NCBI GenBank assembly: GCA_019828595.1
Contig: JAHQRK010000003.1
Coordinates: 434,001-498,000 of the forward strand
DNA from: Aphanomyces cochlioides
Lineage: Eukaryota > Oomycota > Saprolegniomycetes > Saprolegniales > Verrucalvaceae
Length of the DNA stretch: 64,000 bases
Direction: 5' to 3'
Part shown: in pieces, positions 1 through 12,211 of the stretch
Layout of the letters: each line of letters starts with the position of its first letter
Numbering within the stretch: the first letter of the stretch is position 1
Translations under genes and position numbers: made by a program
Notes under the pieces: model-generated
The model's input: the letters and a program-made list of their open reading frames with translations, nothing else
Told to the model about the DNA's origin: nothing
Database searches by the model: none

Positions 1-2675
1 CAACAACTTGAAACTGCAATAAACGTCGCCCTTTCCGAACAAATCTTGAGTCACCTCACTGACGCTGATTTCGCCAACAACTTGATATGGATTCACATCA
101 TTGAGACACGAAACTTGCGAATTGTCAATCAAATTATAAATGTGGCTGCACATGACTGTGTATTGATAGCAGCGATCGCTTGTGGGCAGCATGTTGTGCA
201 AGACTTGACGCCAGATGCCCAGAGCTTTCGAGACACATTGCTTCATGTGCTGGAAACTGCGACCAGACAATCGGTGCGCACAACTGTCGTTGTCGCTTTG
301 TCAACTATGGTACAGGCAAGTCGGGCTCTGTTTGCGCATGGACGGTCTGTTTTCGAACCGCCTTTCGACCGCGCAGTGCTAAGTTCTGTCACCTCAGAAC
401 CACTAGCAGTGGCGAATTTATTGCAATTTGCAAGTGAAGCTGAGTGGGACTTGAGCTCGTTTTGGGCGACTGTCTCCGAGTTTAATATGCGGGCAGTGTT
501 TGTAGAAACTCTTTCCAATGTGCATCCTGTCCAAGACAGTGTGGCTATTGCGCTGAAACATTTTATCGTTGCGAAGAAACCATTAAAGACACGGGAAGTG
601 AACACCTTTTTCAATTTGGCGACAAATCTTCCAAACATTGTGATGACAACTGATAATCGTGGAGTTTGGCTGGATTTGATGCGAGAATTGAGTTTGGTAT
701 CAAGACTAGCTCAAGCGTTGATTGATGGTAATGGTATTGAGTGTGTCATGGAACATCTGGCCCAATTCGATGTATGCCAGTCGATTTTAATCAACTTGGC
801 GCATTACCCTGCTGCATCTCAGCGACTTCTAAATTGTCATGGGGTTTCTCGTCTTTTAGCTCTCGTGGAAGCCAACAGAAACAACCCCTCCACGCTCATG
901 GACCTCTTGAACATCTTGAATACTTTGGCCCAGATGGAGAAGCCATTTCGAGTTGCCATATCAGGCTCACTGGGATTGTGGCGACAACTACTTGTACAAT
1001 CAACTCAAGAATGCAATGTGCCCGTCACACAAGTTGTTGTTAAAGTATTGGCGTCGTTGTGCGAGTTGCAAGAAATCCGTCAGCAAGTTGTGGTCCTTGA
1101 TGAAGTATATTCTGAACTGTACTTGTGGCTTGGACACGTTTGCTCCTTGTCTGACGATTTTCCAAACGATTTGGTGATCAACGCTTTGATCCTGATTCAG
1201 CATAGAATTATTGCTCAAGCCTCTGCGTCCGATAAGTCCTTCTTGGATTTACTAATCGACCTGACGGCACTGCAGAGAGATTCCTTGACTCAAGTCAATG
1301 TGGTTGTTTGCCGAACTCTGTCAATCATGTGGGGCTCAAAACGATTCCCCCATGGTGACTCTCGATGGCGCACGGTGATAGAAAACCTCTCGTCGTCGTT
1401 CTTGGCACGCTCGTCGTCAAGTGCGTCTCGGGAAGTCCAATCTGCAATGCTTCCTTTGGCGCTTGAAATGGGCTCTCGTCGAAGCGTGAATATTCCCAAC
1501 GAACTCATGCAATGGCTTGTGATTTCATCCCTAGACGCTGAGAATGCTTTGGTGTTGCCTCTAATGTTACAGCTCTGCAGTACATCGAACTCCTTTCTCT
1601 TGTTTCTGAGGAGCCAAACACGAGTCATCGGTCTACTCTGCGCTAATCCCGATCCCTTGGCTCAGCATGTTTACCTGTTGCTCGGCCAGGATGTCGTCTC
1701 GACGCAAGTTCTTCAGGCTTCAAATTCGATGCACGGTGACGAAGACGATAATGAAGAATCCTCTCCAAACCTCGCAATCGGCTACGTTGAACAAGAAGTT
1801 GTCGCTTCCCAAGAAGCAACATCATCAAGTGTTGAAGTGGAAGACAACTACGAATCGTTCATCCCGCCGAACACAACTTCGTACGGAACACCTGCGCTTC
1901 TTCCGACGCCTCTGCCTGCACCATTATCAGCTTCCTCAGCCCCAGCTCCAACTAGCTACAACTCGTACGATTCGCCCAATGGTGCTTACTATGCTTCATC
2001 CAATTCGGCTCCACAATCAGCTGCGAGTTACAATGACCTGTTCCCTCAGGATACAGTTAACGAGATTTCAGTGCAATGCCGCCACTGCACGATGACTGTG
2101 AATCTCCCCGTCGGTGTATCTGCCTATCTCGACACGATTCCTTGTCCCCATTGCAACACGTCGTTGGGATCGGCTCCTCAGCAAGACTCTTCGACGAAGA
2201 CAGTGTCGTGCACGCAGTGCCGCCGCCCTCTACACTTACCAGAGGGACTGGACTTACCCGAGGTGATGTGCCCCTACTGCAACGCTGTCAATAAGTACGT
2301 CATGTATCCCTGAACCTCCGGTAATGATAACTTGTAGGTTCGATGCGCCAGCTCCCCCACCAACTCCACCCCCACGCACAAAGACGATGAAATGTGGCTA
2401 CTGCGCCCATGCATTTTCAGCTCCGACGGGTCAACCGACCATCCAGTGTCCGCGATGCTCCAATATTTCCCGCGTCGATGGCTTTGACTGTAAGTTATCT
2501 TCTGACAACGAATTTTAATTGTTTTCGTAGCTATGGAAAAAGTCAACTGCGCCAGCTGCGGAACCCTCTTAGCGTTGCCACGAGGCGTCAAATCCTACAA
2601 GGTAATTCACATTTCTGGAGTTCACTGTGATAATTCTTTGTCTAGTGCATGAAATGCGCGCACATTCAGAAATAA
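1..2675 (+). CDS. Armadillo-like helical-repeat protein with four C-terminal LSD1-type zinc ribbons (5' partial)
   Basis: The frame is open from base 1, so the true start lies left of the window. Splicing 1-2294, 2338-2489, 2531-2601 and 2646-2675 (introns of 43, 41 and 44 nt) gives 848 visible residues ending in a stop. The first ~580 residues are leucine-rich amphipathic helices of armadillo/HEAT type; a low-complexity Pro/Ser/Tyr linker follows. Four C-x2-C...C-x2-C ribbons then lie at about 2075-2160, 2207-2283, 2391-2463 and 2545-2657. Two of them read C-x2-C-x3-L-x2-P-x-G...C-x2-C, the LSD1-type plant zinc-finger pattern. Only two ribbons are visible without splicing; the introns fall between or within the others. 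Helical-repeat part plus ribbon array suggests a scaffold, but substrate and location cannot be read from the sequence. It ends 26 bp from the OSCP1 stop, tail to tail. Confidence 0.7.
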
Positions 2676-2701
2676 GATCATTAGAGAGGCCATCATTGGC
2701 T

Positions 2702-4173
2702 TTATGTCGAGTCCATCAAACTAAGCAAGTCGTCTTCGTCGCCCTTCTTTCCTACTGAGTGTGTGAGTTTGGAAGATTGCAGCTGAGAAACCTTGAGCTT
2801 TTGGTTTGTCGTCAAAGTCGTCCAAGAGAGTCTTGCGGTCACTCATCGCATCGATCATGATCGTTTCCACCTCGGGGTCCAAGCCTTTATCATCTCTATG
2901 TCGTCGTGAAGTCAAATGGAGACGGCTCAAGTATACTCGTCAAAGGGCTCGTCCGAGAAGAGATTGATTTTCCACGGCTTCACGTCCGCAGATGCCTTGG
3001 TTCCGAGGAGGTCGGCCAAGAGATTGAGTCCATCAGATGCGGTGGCTTTCCACTGTTTAGCAGGAGCCTTGTCGCTGTCAGCTGTGCCTTTGGCGCCAGC
3101 TTTCTTTGCATCAGCGGCCATTTCCTCACCAGTTTTGACGCTTTTCAGTCCTGGCTTTGCATTGGGAATATATCTAGCGTTTGTGTCATTTCCACCGCTC
3201 GCAGCGCACGTACAAGTTTTCGCCGTAAGGACACAGCGAAGGATCTCGGGACAAGATGGGTTTGTCGTCGTATGGGATAGCGCCGCGGGCATTGTTTAGC
3301 TCGACTGTGTCGTCGTCCTCAAGTTTGCCACTGGAGCTGTAGTATCTGATTGCAAGGAAAAGATGAGGACCGAGAGAAATACACATACCGTATCGTGCCT
3401 GGGACATCGCCACCAGTGGCGGTTTGGCCATCGGATCGAATGACAAAGCTGCCGTCGCCATTTTGGATTTCAGATTGGAGGAAGAGCGATACTTTAATGC
3501 GCACATCTTGGAAGAAACGACAGAGACTCTGCTTGAGGAGGAGAAAGTTGCCGTGCGACATATTCCCATAAGTCTAATGGAGCAATGAGTGAAGCAAAGC
3601 AAGATAGATGGAGCTACATTGGCTGTGAGGACAATCGCGTCTTCAATGAGCACGGTCGCTTCTTCCAATGGAACGATCTCTTTGATGGAGCGGAGATGGT
3701 TCATCGTGACTTGAACCAGCTGGTCGGCCGACGAACATGCGAGAATATTGTACTTGAATCCCATGCGCATCAAGCCATAGAGCTAGCGTTGCAGCAGCGA
3801 CGTCAACCTCTCCATGTCGTCAATTTCGTTGTACCTTGTCCATGCTCGATTGATTCAGGCGCATGATGGACGAATGGGCCAAGCGGTCAAAGATCTGTCG
3901 CGTAGATACATTCGAGTACATGTGGTGGGGCTTGAACAACTCGGAGATGAACTTGGTGTTGTACATGGTCTTGACGACATCCACGAGCACTAAACGTGAC
4001 CGAAGCGCGCTGCGAATTCTCAGTTGAAGCGTACCTTTCACGCTCTTGTCGCCAGCGATATTCTGCGCCTTGAGACGCTGATCCAAGACATAAAGCATCT
4101 CGCCGCCCATGTTGATCAATATCATTGGCATCGTCAGCATCGCTCCAGATGTCGTCGTCATCGGGCCGTCCAT
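2702..4173 (-). CDS. OSCP1: OSCP1-like protein (organic solute carrier partner 1)
   Basis: Eight exons (introns 3990-4034, 3783-3834, 3574-3617, 3346-3388, 3174-3213, 2896-2936, 2755-2791) give 389 aa, close to the ~380 aa of animal OSCP1. Family blocks seen are GGEMLYVLDQRL near the N-terminus, FDRLAHSSIMRLNQSSMDK, FFQDVRIKVS, a GDVPGTIR block, and an acidic tail ending DEDDLLSLMD. OSCP1 is conserved mainly in ciliated eukaryotes; its biochemical role is unsettled (an early report linked it to organic-solute transport, later work to centrosome/cilium). Without splicing the gene seems frameshifted twice, but 40-nt and 37-nt introns restore the frame. The start could be 4173 or the in-frame ATGs at 4140/4131. 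A TCCGGAT palindrome pair lies 38-59 bp upstream. Confidence 0.85.
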
Positions 4174-4367
4174 TCGTCGTTTGGATATGAAAATCTTTGT
4201 GTAACTGCCACTTTCCGGATTTTATCCGGATGAACCACATGAAACCGTCAACGACATGGACAGGAGCACCAACGGTGTCCAACTCGGCCACTCCGCCGTC
4301 TTTCTACGACCAAACGCCGCGCTCGACCACGTCCTGGGTCGCAGAATGACTCCATGGTGGCTTCTCG
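4174..4367. promoter_or_regulatory. Bidirectional promoter between OSCP1 and OsmC genes
   Basis: The 194-bp gap separates divergent start codons. It holds TTCCGGAT followed by TTATCCGGATG at 4213-4232, the palindromic motif that recurs upstream of other genes here. No TATA box is evident. Confidence 0.5.
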
Positions 4368-4946
4368 ATGCCACGCCTTAGCCGGATGCAACGGTTGAAC
4401 GCCATCCGGATACAAGTGGAAATGCAACGTGCTGCATGGAAGATCGCCAGCGGCAGCCGCCGCTTTGCCACCAAGTCGACGGCGACATATCACCTCGTAG
4501 GCGCTGGAAGTGGCGTGAAATGCACTACGCAGCGAAGTGATGGCATGACTGTCTCGACAGATATTCCAAAAGCCGTGGGAGGAACAAACACAGCGCCACA
4601 ACCCGTGGAAGTGTTTCTCTCCTCGTTGTGTGGCTGTGAACTCGCGACCGCGCAGTTCGTCGTGCGACACATGAAGCCCCGCATGCACATTGAAAAGATT
4701 GAATTCGACGTCCGAGCGAGTCGCGACAACGCTGGTGCCTTGCAACTTCCCCTTGGAAATCCATCTCAACCACTGGCCCGACTCCAAAGGATCTGGGGCG
4801 AAGCTCGAGTGTACACGTCCGGGACGCAAGACGACGTCGACGTGCTCGCTAAGGAAGTCAAACTCCGCTGTCCGATCGCCAACATGACGGTGCTATCAGG
4901 CTGTGCTCTAGAGATCGAATGGAAGAAAGCCGAGGACGACAACTAA
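4368..4946 (+). CDS. OsmC/Ohr-family protein, probably mitochondrial
   Basis: Intronless, 192 aa. Residues ~50-190 form an OsmC fold: the STDIPKAVGGTNTAP stretch, then PVEVFLSSLCGCELATAQF containing the resolving/peroxidatic-type cysteine pair region, and a second cysteine in LRCPIANM. OsmC-family enzymes reduce organic hydroperoxides with a reactive cysteine; some eukaryotic members lack proven activity. The first ~35 residues are Arg/Ala/Ser-rich without acidic residues, with ARRFATK-like spacing typical of a mitochondrial presequence. Several in-frame ATGs (residues 1, 7, 19) precede the domain, so the exact start is uncertain. The stop lies 12 bp from that of the anoctamin gene on the other strand. 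Confidence 0.8.
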   Translation: MPRLSRMQRLNAIRIQVEMQRAAWKIASGSRRFATKSTATYHLVGAGSGVKCTTQRSDGMTVSTDIPKAVGGTNTAPQPVEVFLSSLCGCELATAQFVVRHMKPRMHIEKIEFDVRASRDNAGALQLPLGNPSQPLARLQRIWGEARVYTSGTQDDVDVLAKEVKLRCPIANMTVLSGCALEIEWKKAEDDN

Positions 4947-4958
4947 CTCTCTGCAATC

Positions 4959-7900
4959 TCATCGATCTATTGAAACCTGCTTGGTGGTCTCTAGTCTATC
5001 GAAATGGAGAGCATGACCCGTCGGCAGATCGTCAATATCGACAATGCTTGGGCCTCGTTCATGGAGGAGGCGCTGAACGTGGTCGAGTCGTTCCTTCACA
5101 GCATGGCCTTCTCGGCCGACGTCGACGCGGATATGGGAAGACAGCGCCTTGTGCTGAAGCGCATCGCAATCCTTACACATGACGGCATTGCATTCGATGC
5201 ATTTCACTTTGCATGGCGTCTGTCGGGTGCAAAACCCACAGAGGTTTTCCATCGACTCTGCCTTGACTTGGAGTTTTGCGATGGCTTCGTCGCGGGCTGC
5301 CGTCATAGCAGCAAGAGCTTCCTGAAGTGCTTCGACTTGTGCCTTGAGAGATGTTTCCGCCGGCGGTGACGTCGCTGTTGGCTCATGGCACTCTGCAGAG
5401 TCGTTGTCGTCTGCACCAGGAGGCATTGCCATTGTCGATAGACATTCCTCTTGGAACAGGAACTCGTCCGCAACGAGGACTGGCTTCACAGTCGGGAGCT
5501 CATTGCCCTCTTGGAGTTGCGCACTCGGCGGCGGTGCAGTCGCTGCTGCTGTCGGTTGCTCTGCTGGTGAAGATGCTTTCTTGTCGAGACGAGCGTCGTG
5601 AGCTGTCACCCACGACGGAACATCGTCAATGCCGAAGACCAACGACGCTTTGATGCTAAGCACGATATGCTCAATGCCAAGCATGACCCAGAGCTTCCCA
5701 GCGTCGCCAAAGGACCACGGGAGGAAGGTGTCAATGTCTGTTGTCAAGTAGAGCAAGCCGCAATTGACCGTCACCGCGGCACTAGACATTCCATGAGCCG
5801 AACAGTTCCGCGACAACGTACAAGCTCATGAACTGGACAAAGTTCATAAAGACGGGCGTTTCCGTCTCGCCGTCAAATGACGGTCGTCGCCGCGCTTCCA
5901 AGCTCACTTGGACATCCAAATGCATCTCAAGCGTGTTGGTCAACGCGACAAAGCACGGCGCGCCTGGAAAGACCGTGGCAAACATTGTCACGTAGCCAAA
6001 CCGAATGAGCGCATCAATCTAAAACATCGTCGTCAGCAGCCCAACTCGACTGAAGGATAGTCATCTTACTTGCTTCGTCAAGATGTGGATCGGTTCCTCC
6101 ATCATTTCCTGCATCTGGATGCCCACTGGGACGTCGCAATCGTCCACGTCATGTCCTGGTGACGCTGCACGAAACAATGAGCTCATGCGCGACATGGATT
6201 GATCACTCACCGGTCGGGAGGTCGACTTGAAAGAGTTGCGTCCTTTGAAAGCCAGCCTTGTGCCATCGATAGCGTACTCGAAGCAAGGGAAGGAGTTGCG
6301 CGAGTCCAATTGACGACGCCTGGATGGAAAGTCATCAAGAATGAGGAGGAAGATAAAAAGACCGACCTGGCGGAAGACTAGGATCATGATCAAGTCGTAG
6401 CGAAGTTGGTCGATGGAACAATCGACAAAGGCCGTCCAGAAGAGCGCCATGAAGGCATTGATGAACTTGAACCAGAAGAGTTTGATGGCCAGCATCGATT
6501 CAAACTCGCTAGTGGCGGTCAAGGCGAGCGCATTATGGAGAAGACTTACGTGACGGTCCGGTGGTTCTCCCAGTACGTCAGCGCATATGCGACTTTGGTG
6601 TAGAGGAAGTCGAGGACGATGATCGCAACGGCTTTGATCGCAGAGACGAGCGAGACGTACTCCTTTGACTTGAGATCTCCATGGCTCGCGATGTACTTTG
6701 TCCCGATGAACGACAGAACTGCCAACGCGACCATGATCATCAGTGGTGGAGCGCCAAGGTAGATCCGAAGCACATGGAGCGTTTCTGGAAAGCGAACATC
6801 ACGCTATGAATGGACGATAGGAAGATGGCCGGAGAGGGTCGTCTACCTCATTTGTCGACATGTCGACGACGTAATCACCGTGGAATTCATCGTTGATGAG
6901 GTCGCAGCCGTCGCAAAGTTGAGGCATGCCCCACTTGCAAATGAGCTCGGCGCGTTTGCGCTTCCACATCTCGACGAGGTATGTAATCCAGACGAGCATG
7001 AGCAGCACGAGCGGCGGCACGGCGGCGTTTTGGCCGCTTGCTTTTAGAATCTACATGGCGAATTACAGCCAAGGAAATACTCCATGGGCTTACTTCGACG
7101 ATGAGGCAAGGCAGCGCGATGGCGATCATATACGCCGTGGAAAACTGTGTCCACGCAATGTACAGCGTGTGCTTGTCGCCAAAGTAGAAACGAAGCGGCC
7201 AGAGCATCTACGAGAACAAAAGGAGCGTCAAGATGAAGATGGAAGAAGGAGACCTCGTAGTTCAACGTGGGGCCTTCAAACCAGTAATGCGCGAGGCTGG
7301 TCCATGGCTGGAGCTGCCAGTTGCCAGGACGAAGGACCCAGTGCGCTTCAATGGTCGAGACGCCCGTGCGGTTGTGCAGTGCAAACATGTCGTAGATCGT
7401 TCCCTGCGCGAGATGGCGCTTGATGTTGACATTGTCGCGGATCAAGTCCAAGACAACCTACATGGACGTCCGTGAAGATCTCGACAGGTTTTCTTCCAAC
7501 GAGTTGCCGGATGAGTGATGGGAATGGTTCGAACTCGTGGCGATTCTTGACGTTGAAGACGTGCATCCGTCTCGTGCCGCGCTTCCGCACCATGAGCCGA
7601 AGATTCTCGGCTTTCTGCGCGAGAACAGTGTCGGTTGCACCCACGGCCATGTAGTCAATGCGCTACGATCACCAAATGAGACGGCATTTTCCAGAGCGGG
7701 ACGTACGTCGGAGCTGTGGCGCGACCAAAACCCGCGGGAATGCTCGCGCGATCCGATGGATCGCGCCAAGACAGATGGCGCGCGAGAACTCTCTTCTTGC
7801 AGCACATCTTGCAGCGTCTTTCGAAAAAAAGCGTCGGCACGGCGGAAGACAAGGACGTATTCCAATGGAAACGCAGATCGGGACAGCAAGCCAAGGGCTA

Positions 7901-9374
7901 TCCTGATCGCATCGTTGGAGATCTCCCGTAGCGTCGTGCCCTCGATCGTTTGCATCGTGAACTCGTCTTGGATATGACTCCGTGGAAGGATCTCAAGGAA
8001 ACGCTGGATGACTTCAACACGATTGCGCATGCCCGCCATGAAGAGCGGCGACTCATTGCGGTAGTTGAGCCAGCCTTCCAGCGATCTGTACGGCACGTCT
8101 TGATGACGTGGATCTGGATGCGCGTCGCTCACGATCGGATGGATCCTCGACTTGGTCGTGACGAGTTTGCGCAGCCCTTGGGAGCTCGAGTACATGGCCT
8201 TGGTGCGCAAGACGAGCGCTTCCACGATGTCAGCAAAGCCATTCGCCGATGCGAAATGCACTGCCGACTGCGTTTTCGTCTCCTCGTAGAGAACGGGATA
8301 GAGCGGCGACAAGACGGCGCGGTTCTCAAAGACAAGACCGAGCAAGGCTTTGACTTGCGGCAGCAGGTTAAGTCCGCTGCTCCAGTAGAGCAAATGCTGG
8401 CCATACCTACGCAGTCGTCGACGTCAGCATGAAGAATCATGGAGATCTACCGACCGACAGACGTCGTCCTCGGTAAAGCTTGGGCTCTTGTGTCTCGCGC
8501 CAGTCTTGATGGTGCCAGCAGCACGGGCAGTCACCAGACTCGCATACTTCTTGCTCTCGGCGGCGTGCGTTAAGAAGTCATCGACAAATGTTTGCACGAC
8601 GCGCTTGTGGTCGAGGCGGAGCCGCCATGCGCGGTAGTCGGCTTCGAATTCGTCGTCGTCGTCTGCTTCTTCCTTGGCTTGCAGCTCTGCCATCTCGTCG
8701 GCAAGTTTCAGGCCCATGCGTCCGGCAATGTCAACGGGATAAAAGCCTTCCGAGCGCACGAGAGGAATCGCTCCTTGGTGTTCCAGACCGCCGTAATCCT
8801 GAGGATGCAGCAGCAGCGACGTCATCTCATGGCTGCCGTTGAACGCACACCAGTGGAGCGGCGTCCAGTTGTTGCTCGTCTTGCTCGTGTTGGTCTGACA
8901 GCCGCTTCGGAGCAGCTCCTTGGCGATGTCAAGACCATCTTGGATGTGCTTGACTTCACTGCCGCACCCAAAGCAACTGATGCACTGGATGGGCGCATTG
9001 CCGTAGTCGTCTTCGTAGATGCGGCCGTGGGCCAAGTCGGAAGGCTGGACGACGACATGAGCCGGCAGACGCAGCACGGCAGACGGCACGTGCATGTTCT
9101 CCTTGCACTTCATCACGACGCGGACGTCAGGACCGCATGCCGCGACGAGTTCCTCCGTCTCTTCAAGCGACCGTCCTGGGAAGAAGATTTGGCAAGTGCG
9201 ACCAAGGAGCAATTGGACCACCGTGAGTTGGCCACCAATGCATGCTACATGCAGCGCACTTCGACCAGCGTGATCTGTCTGTCGAAGAAGCTCTGGCGCT
9301 TTCTTTCCAGCGCCCAGGAGCAACTCGACGACGCGCTCTTCATTACCATTCTCCGCCGCCTCGAGCAAATCCAT
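4959..9374 (-). CDS. Ankyrin-repeat anoctamin (TMEM16) with C-terminal B-box zinc finger
   Basis: Twelve exons; introns 8407-8454, 7663-7706, 7458-7500, 7208-7253, 7051-7093, 6804-6846, 6509-6549, 6320-6366, 6165-6210, 6019-6069 and 5782-5821 (40-51 nt) give about 1,307 aa. Residues 1-~450 contain ankyrin repeats (SALHVACIGGQLTVVQLLL, TPLHWCAFNGSHEMTSLLL). The middle is an anoctamin: an FYFGDKHTLYIAW block, an LVEMWKRKRAEL block, a TEFESMLAIKLFWFKF helix, a YDLIMILVFRQ segment and a GIEHIVLSIKASL helix near the end. A linker and coiled coil lead to a B-box (CGFC...CIEC...CKDCDALQHK...H). Anoctamins are Ca2+-activated chloride channels or lipid scramblases in plasma or organelle membranes. The donor of the first intron is slightly ambiguous. 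It starts 154 bp from a possible head-to-head start of the next gene. Confidence 0.85.
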
Positions 9375-9763
9375 CAGTGCACCAGACAGTTACGGCTGTT
9401 ACGCGTCGAAATGATGGAACGACAAGGTGGAAGCGACAACCAAAGCCGCTCCTGCCGCTAACAGTTCGCGTCCAGCTCAACCAAGCGGTGACGCAGTGCT
9501 ATAGCTCTTCTAGCTACGCGGCAACCCCATGGCTGACCTCATAGACGCCAACTCTAGCGATGACAAGCCAAACTCCGGTCGCAGTGGCGATGGAGAGGGA
9601 CGAGCAACAGGACTGGGGTCACATTTGTGGCTCCGCTAACGCTTGGCCAGCAGCCGGCACTGAATCAGCGGAGCCACGAGTCGACGGAGAGAGCATTGAG
9701 CACTTCGAAGGCGCGACGGCAGCTGAAACGCTGGAAGTTCTATTTTGAGCTCCATCCAGGTTG

Positions 9764-12211
9764 ATGGATCCAAGGCGAGATGACTTGCTTGACGTCGATC
9801 TGAAGAGCGTTGCGAGGCACGCGTACGACGTGGCCAACCAAACAGGACGCCTTGTGCTGTCGAGGATGAAGCTTGAAAAGGTTCCGCGGTCGATTGAGTG
9901 CTTGACGGAGCTCCTCGAGCTTGACCTGAGCCACAACCGACTCGTGCGCTTTCCAGGACGATGGTTAGCTCAGCTCTTTCCCCATCTCGGCTCACTCTCG
10001 CTGGCGTGCAATGAGCTGCAGTGCCTCCACGACATCCTCGACCTCTCCAAGCTCTCACGCTTGCACACGCTCAACGTCGAGGGCAATCCCCTGCCACTCG
10101 TTTCCAATCGGATCTATCTTCTCGAGGTACAACGCTTGACTCTAGCGCCGTCACGAGCGTCCTGTAGGCGTTGTTTCGAGGTTCGACGCTTGAACTTGTT
10201 CGTTCTTGACCCTCGTCATACGTAGCTCCGTCGTCGTCTACCACGAGAGCAGCGGCAGTCTTGGTCGAGTCGAATCAAACTTCGATGGCGACGAGAACAG
10301 CAGCGCCAGTGCCGCGGCGAGAAGGATTTCCAATGCTGCAATACCTCAACGGGGAAATGATTTCGCTGGATGATGTCCAAGCAGTCGAGAGAGAACTCGG
10401 TCGACGACTTCGATACGACACAATGCAGACTTCAACGCTGCAAAGGAAGTCCAATGCGCCGTGGGCGACGCGGAAGACCGTCCAAGAAATCGTACGCTCT
10501 CGCCACGGAAAGCTTGAGGACTCTCTTCTGTTGTCTAGCTCAAGAAGGAGATGGCCTCGGCGACGTTTCCACCTGTGAAGAAGTTGCCAGTCCTACGGTA
10601 CGCCGTCGACGGCCACGCGACGCCAGAACCTCTGCGAGATGAAGACGACGACGAAGCGCCTGATGAGGAATCGTATGAAGGCTTGACGAAGGATGGTCGG
10701 CATATCAGCGGTGGTCGTCTTGCTGACACGTGTGGTCTAGAGGCGGAGGAGATACGTCGAGAGTTGCGGCTTGGCTTGATCGTCGATGCTCCAGCGTCTC
10801 CGACGTTCGTCATCGATTCCGCGGCAGTGGAGAACTCGTCATGGAACGATCCCATCCTCTCCTTCGATACCCTTCCGATCGACCAGCGCTGTCTCGTGCG
10901 CGAGAAGGCTAAGCGCGACACTTCCCTCGAGGATAATCCTTTTGAAGCCAATCTCGTCGTCGAGAACATGGTCCAGGCCGAGCGATCAAGGTCGCGGCGC
11001 CTCGTAGATCTCACTGATTGACTCTGTAGGCGTCTGACTCAACGCTCGATTGACATCTTGTCCACGCTTCACGGTTCCGCTAGTGAGGTACGTCCACCCG
11101 CGCCAACGAGAGATTTATGGTCCCTCGTCAGGGATCTTTGAGGCGGCAAAACGATACCGCGGAGCAGCTCGTTGAACGGCTCAACACTCAACACACTCGA
11201 GCTATCGTCGAGCGCAATTTCCAGGTTTGGCTGCCCATTCATTCATTCACACCATGTCGCGGGTAGCTCACCGAGACATTCTGCAAGCAAGAAGTTCGCG
11301 TCGGCGAGACGCGACTTGCTCCAGGTAACAGAGCGCCAAGACGGCGGCAAACCCTGACCAGCGTGCAGAGTTTCGAGACGTGATTGAGATCGATCTCAAG
11401 CAGATCAAGGCCACCAACTCGAAACTCATCGGCAAGACAAAGCTGGACCCAACGACACTCGTTGATTCGATCGACTTGGGCTTAAGGTACCACGGCATCG
11501 ACCTTCATCCTCACGAGATTCCATGCCGTAGCCGCGTCCGGAATGAAAATGCGGTCGAAGGCGTTGTCAAGTCGCTCAATGCCAACCACGAGAAGCGGCT
11601 GATCCAAGTATTGAACGCAAAGTTCACATGGCATGACTCATCTTGTTGCAGGCATTGATCGACTCGGACCAGCAGGTTGTCGAGGAAGAAGTCCGTCGGC
11701 AAAAGATGCAAGAGCACAAGGACCGACTGGAGAAGATTGCACGGCGTGGCCAGATCAATGTGACGGTCAAGTCGCCACGAAAGGTAGATGCTCCATCGCC
11801 TCTCTCTCTCCTAAGGATCTCCCAAAGGTGTCTGGTTGGCAGCGGCGGAATGCACTAGCAGCTTCCGCTCAAGTCGAATTATCTCCATCCAAGGTGAAGG
11901 GCAAAGCCATGCCGCAGCGGCGCATATTGCCATACGAACGAATCGAGACGGTGGAAGAAGCTCGTCTCGACGCACTGCCGAGCGTGACGACGAAAGAGCT
12001 CCTACTTCGTTGTGCGAGCATTCGAAAGCAGTCGCGGGCGAATTTGCAAGCACTTGGTCAAGCCAAGCACGACTTTGTCGAGAATGAAATCCACTGGGAA
12101 GAAAGTCGTCGGGATCCCATCGAGCTTTTGCGTCGTAAAGTCAAAGCCAGCGCGTGCGACGGCAACGAGCTCATGATCGGCAACCAGGAGTTCGTCTATC
12201 TCCATCAATGA
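9764..12211 (+). CDS. Leucine-rich-repeat protein with long helical C-terminus
   Basis: From ATG 9764, introns 10127-10167, 10181-10225, 10492-10538, 10991-11029, 11088-11131, 11225-11266, 11325-11368, 11487-11531, 11608-11651 and 11784-11815 give 674 aa in frame. Residues ~20-120 contain about four LRRs (LTELLELDLSHNRLVRFP, LSLACNELQCL, HTLNVEGNPLP). The rest is charged and predicted helical/coiled-coil with conserved-looking blocks (FPMLQYLNGEMIS, DLPKVSGWQRRNALAAS). Such LRR plus helix proteins are common among cilium and scaffold proteins, but I do not recognise this one. A further 5' portion is likely: an ATG at 9529 and a basic stretch at 9700-9740 read as coding but need one or two unresolved small introns. 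The last intron (32 nt) is the shortest accepted here. Confidence 0.65.

Noticed and set aside
2702..3220. Two apparent frameshifts in OSCP1
   Set aside because: 40-nt (3174-3213) and 37-nt (2755-2791) introns with GT..AG ends restore the frame and conserved residues.
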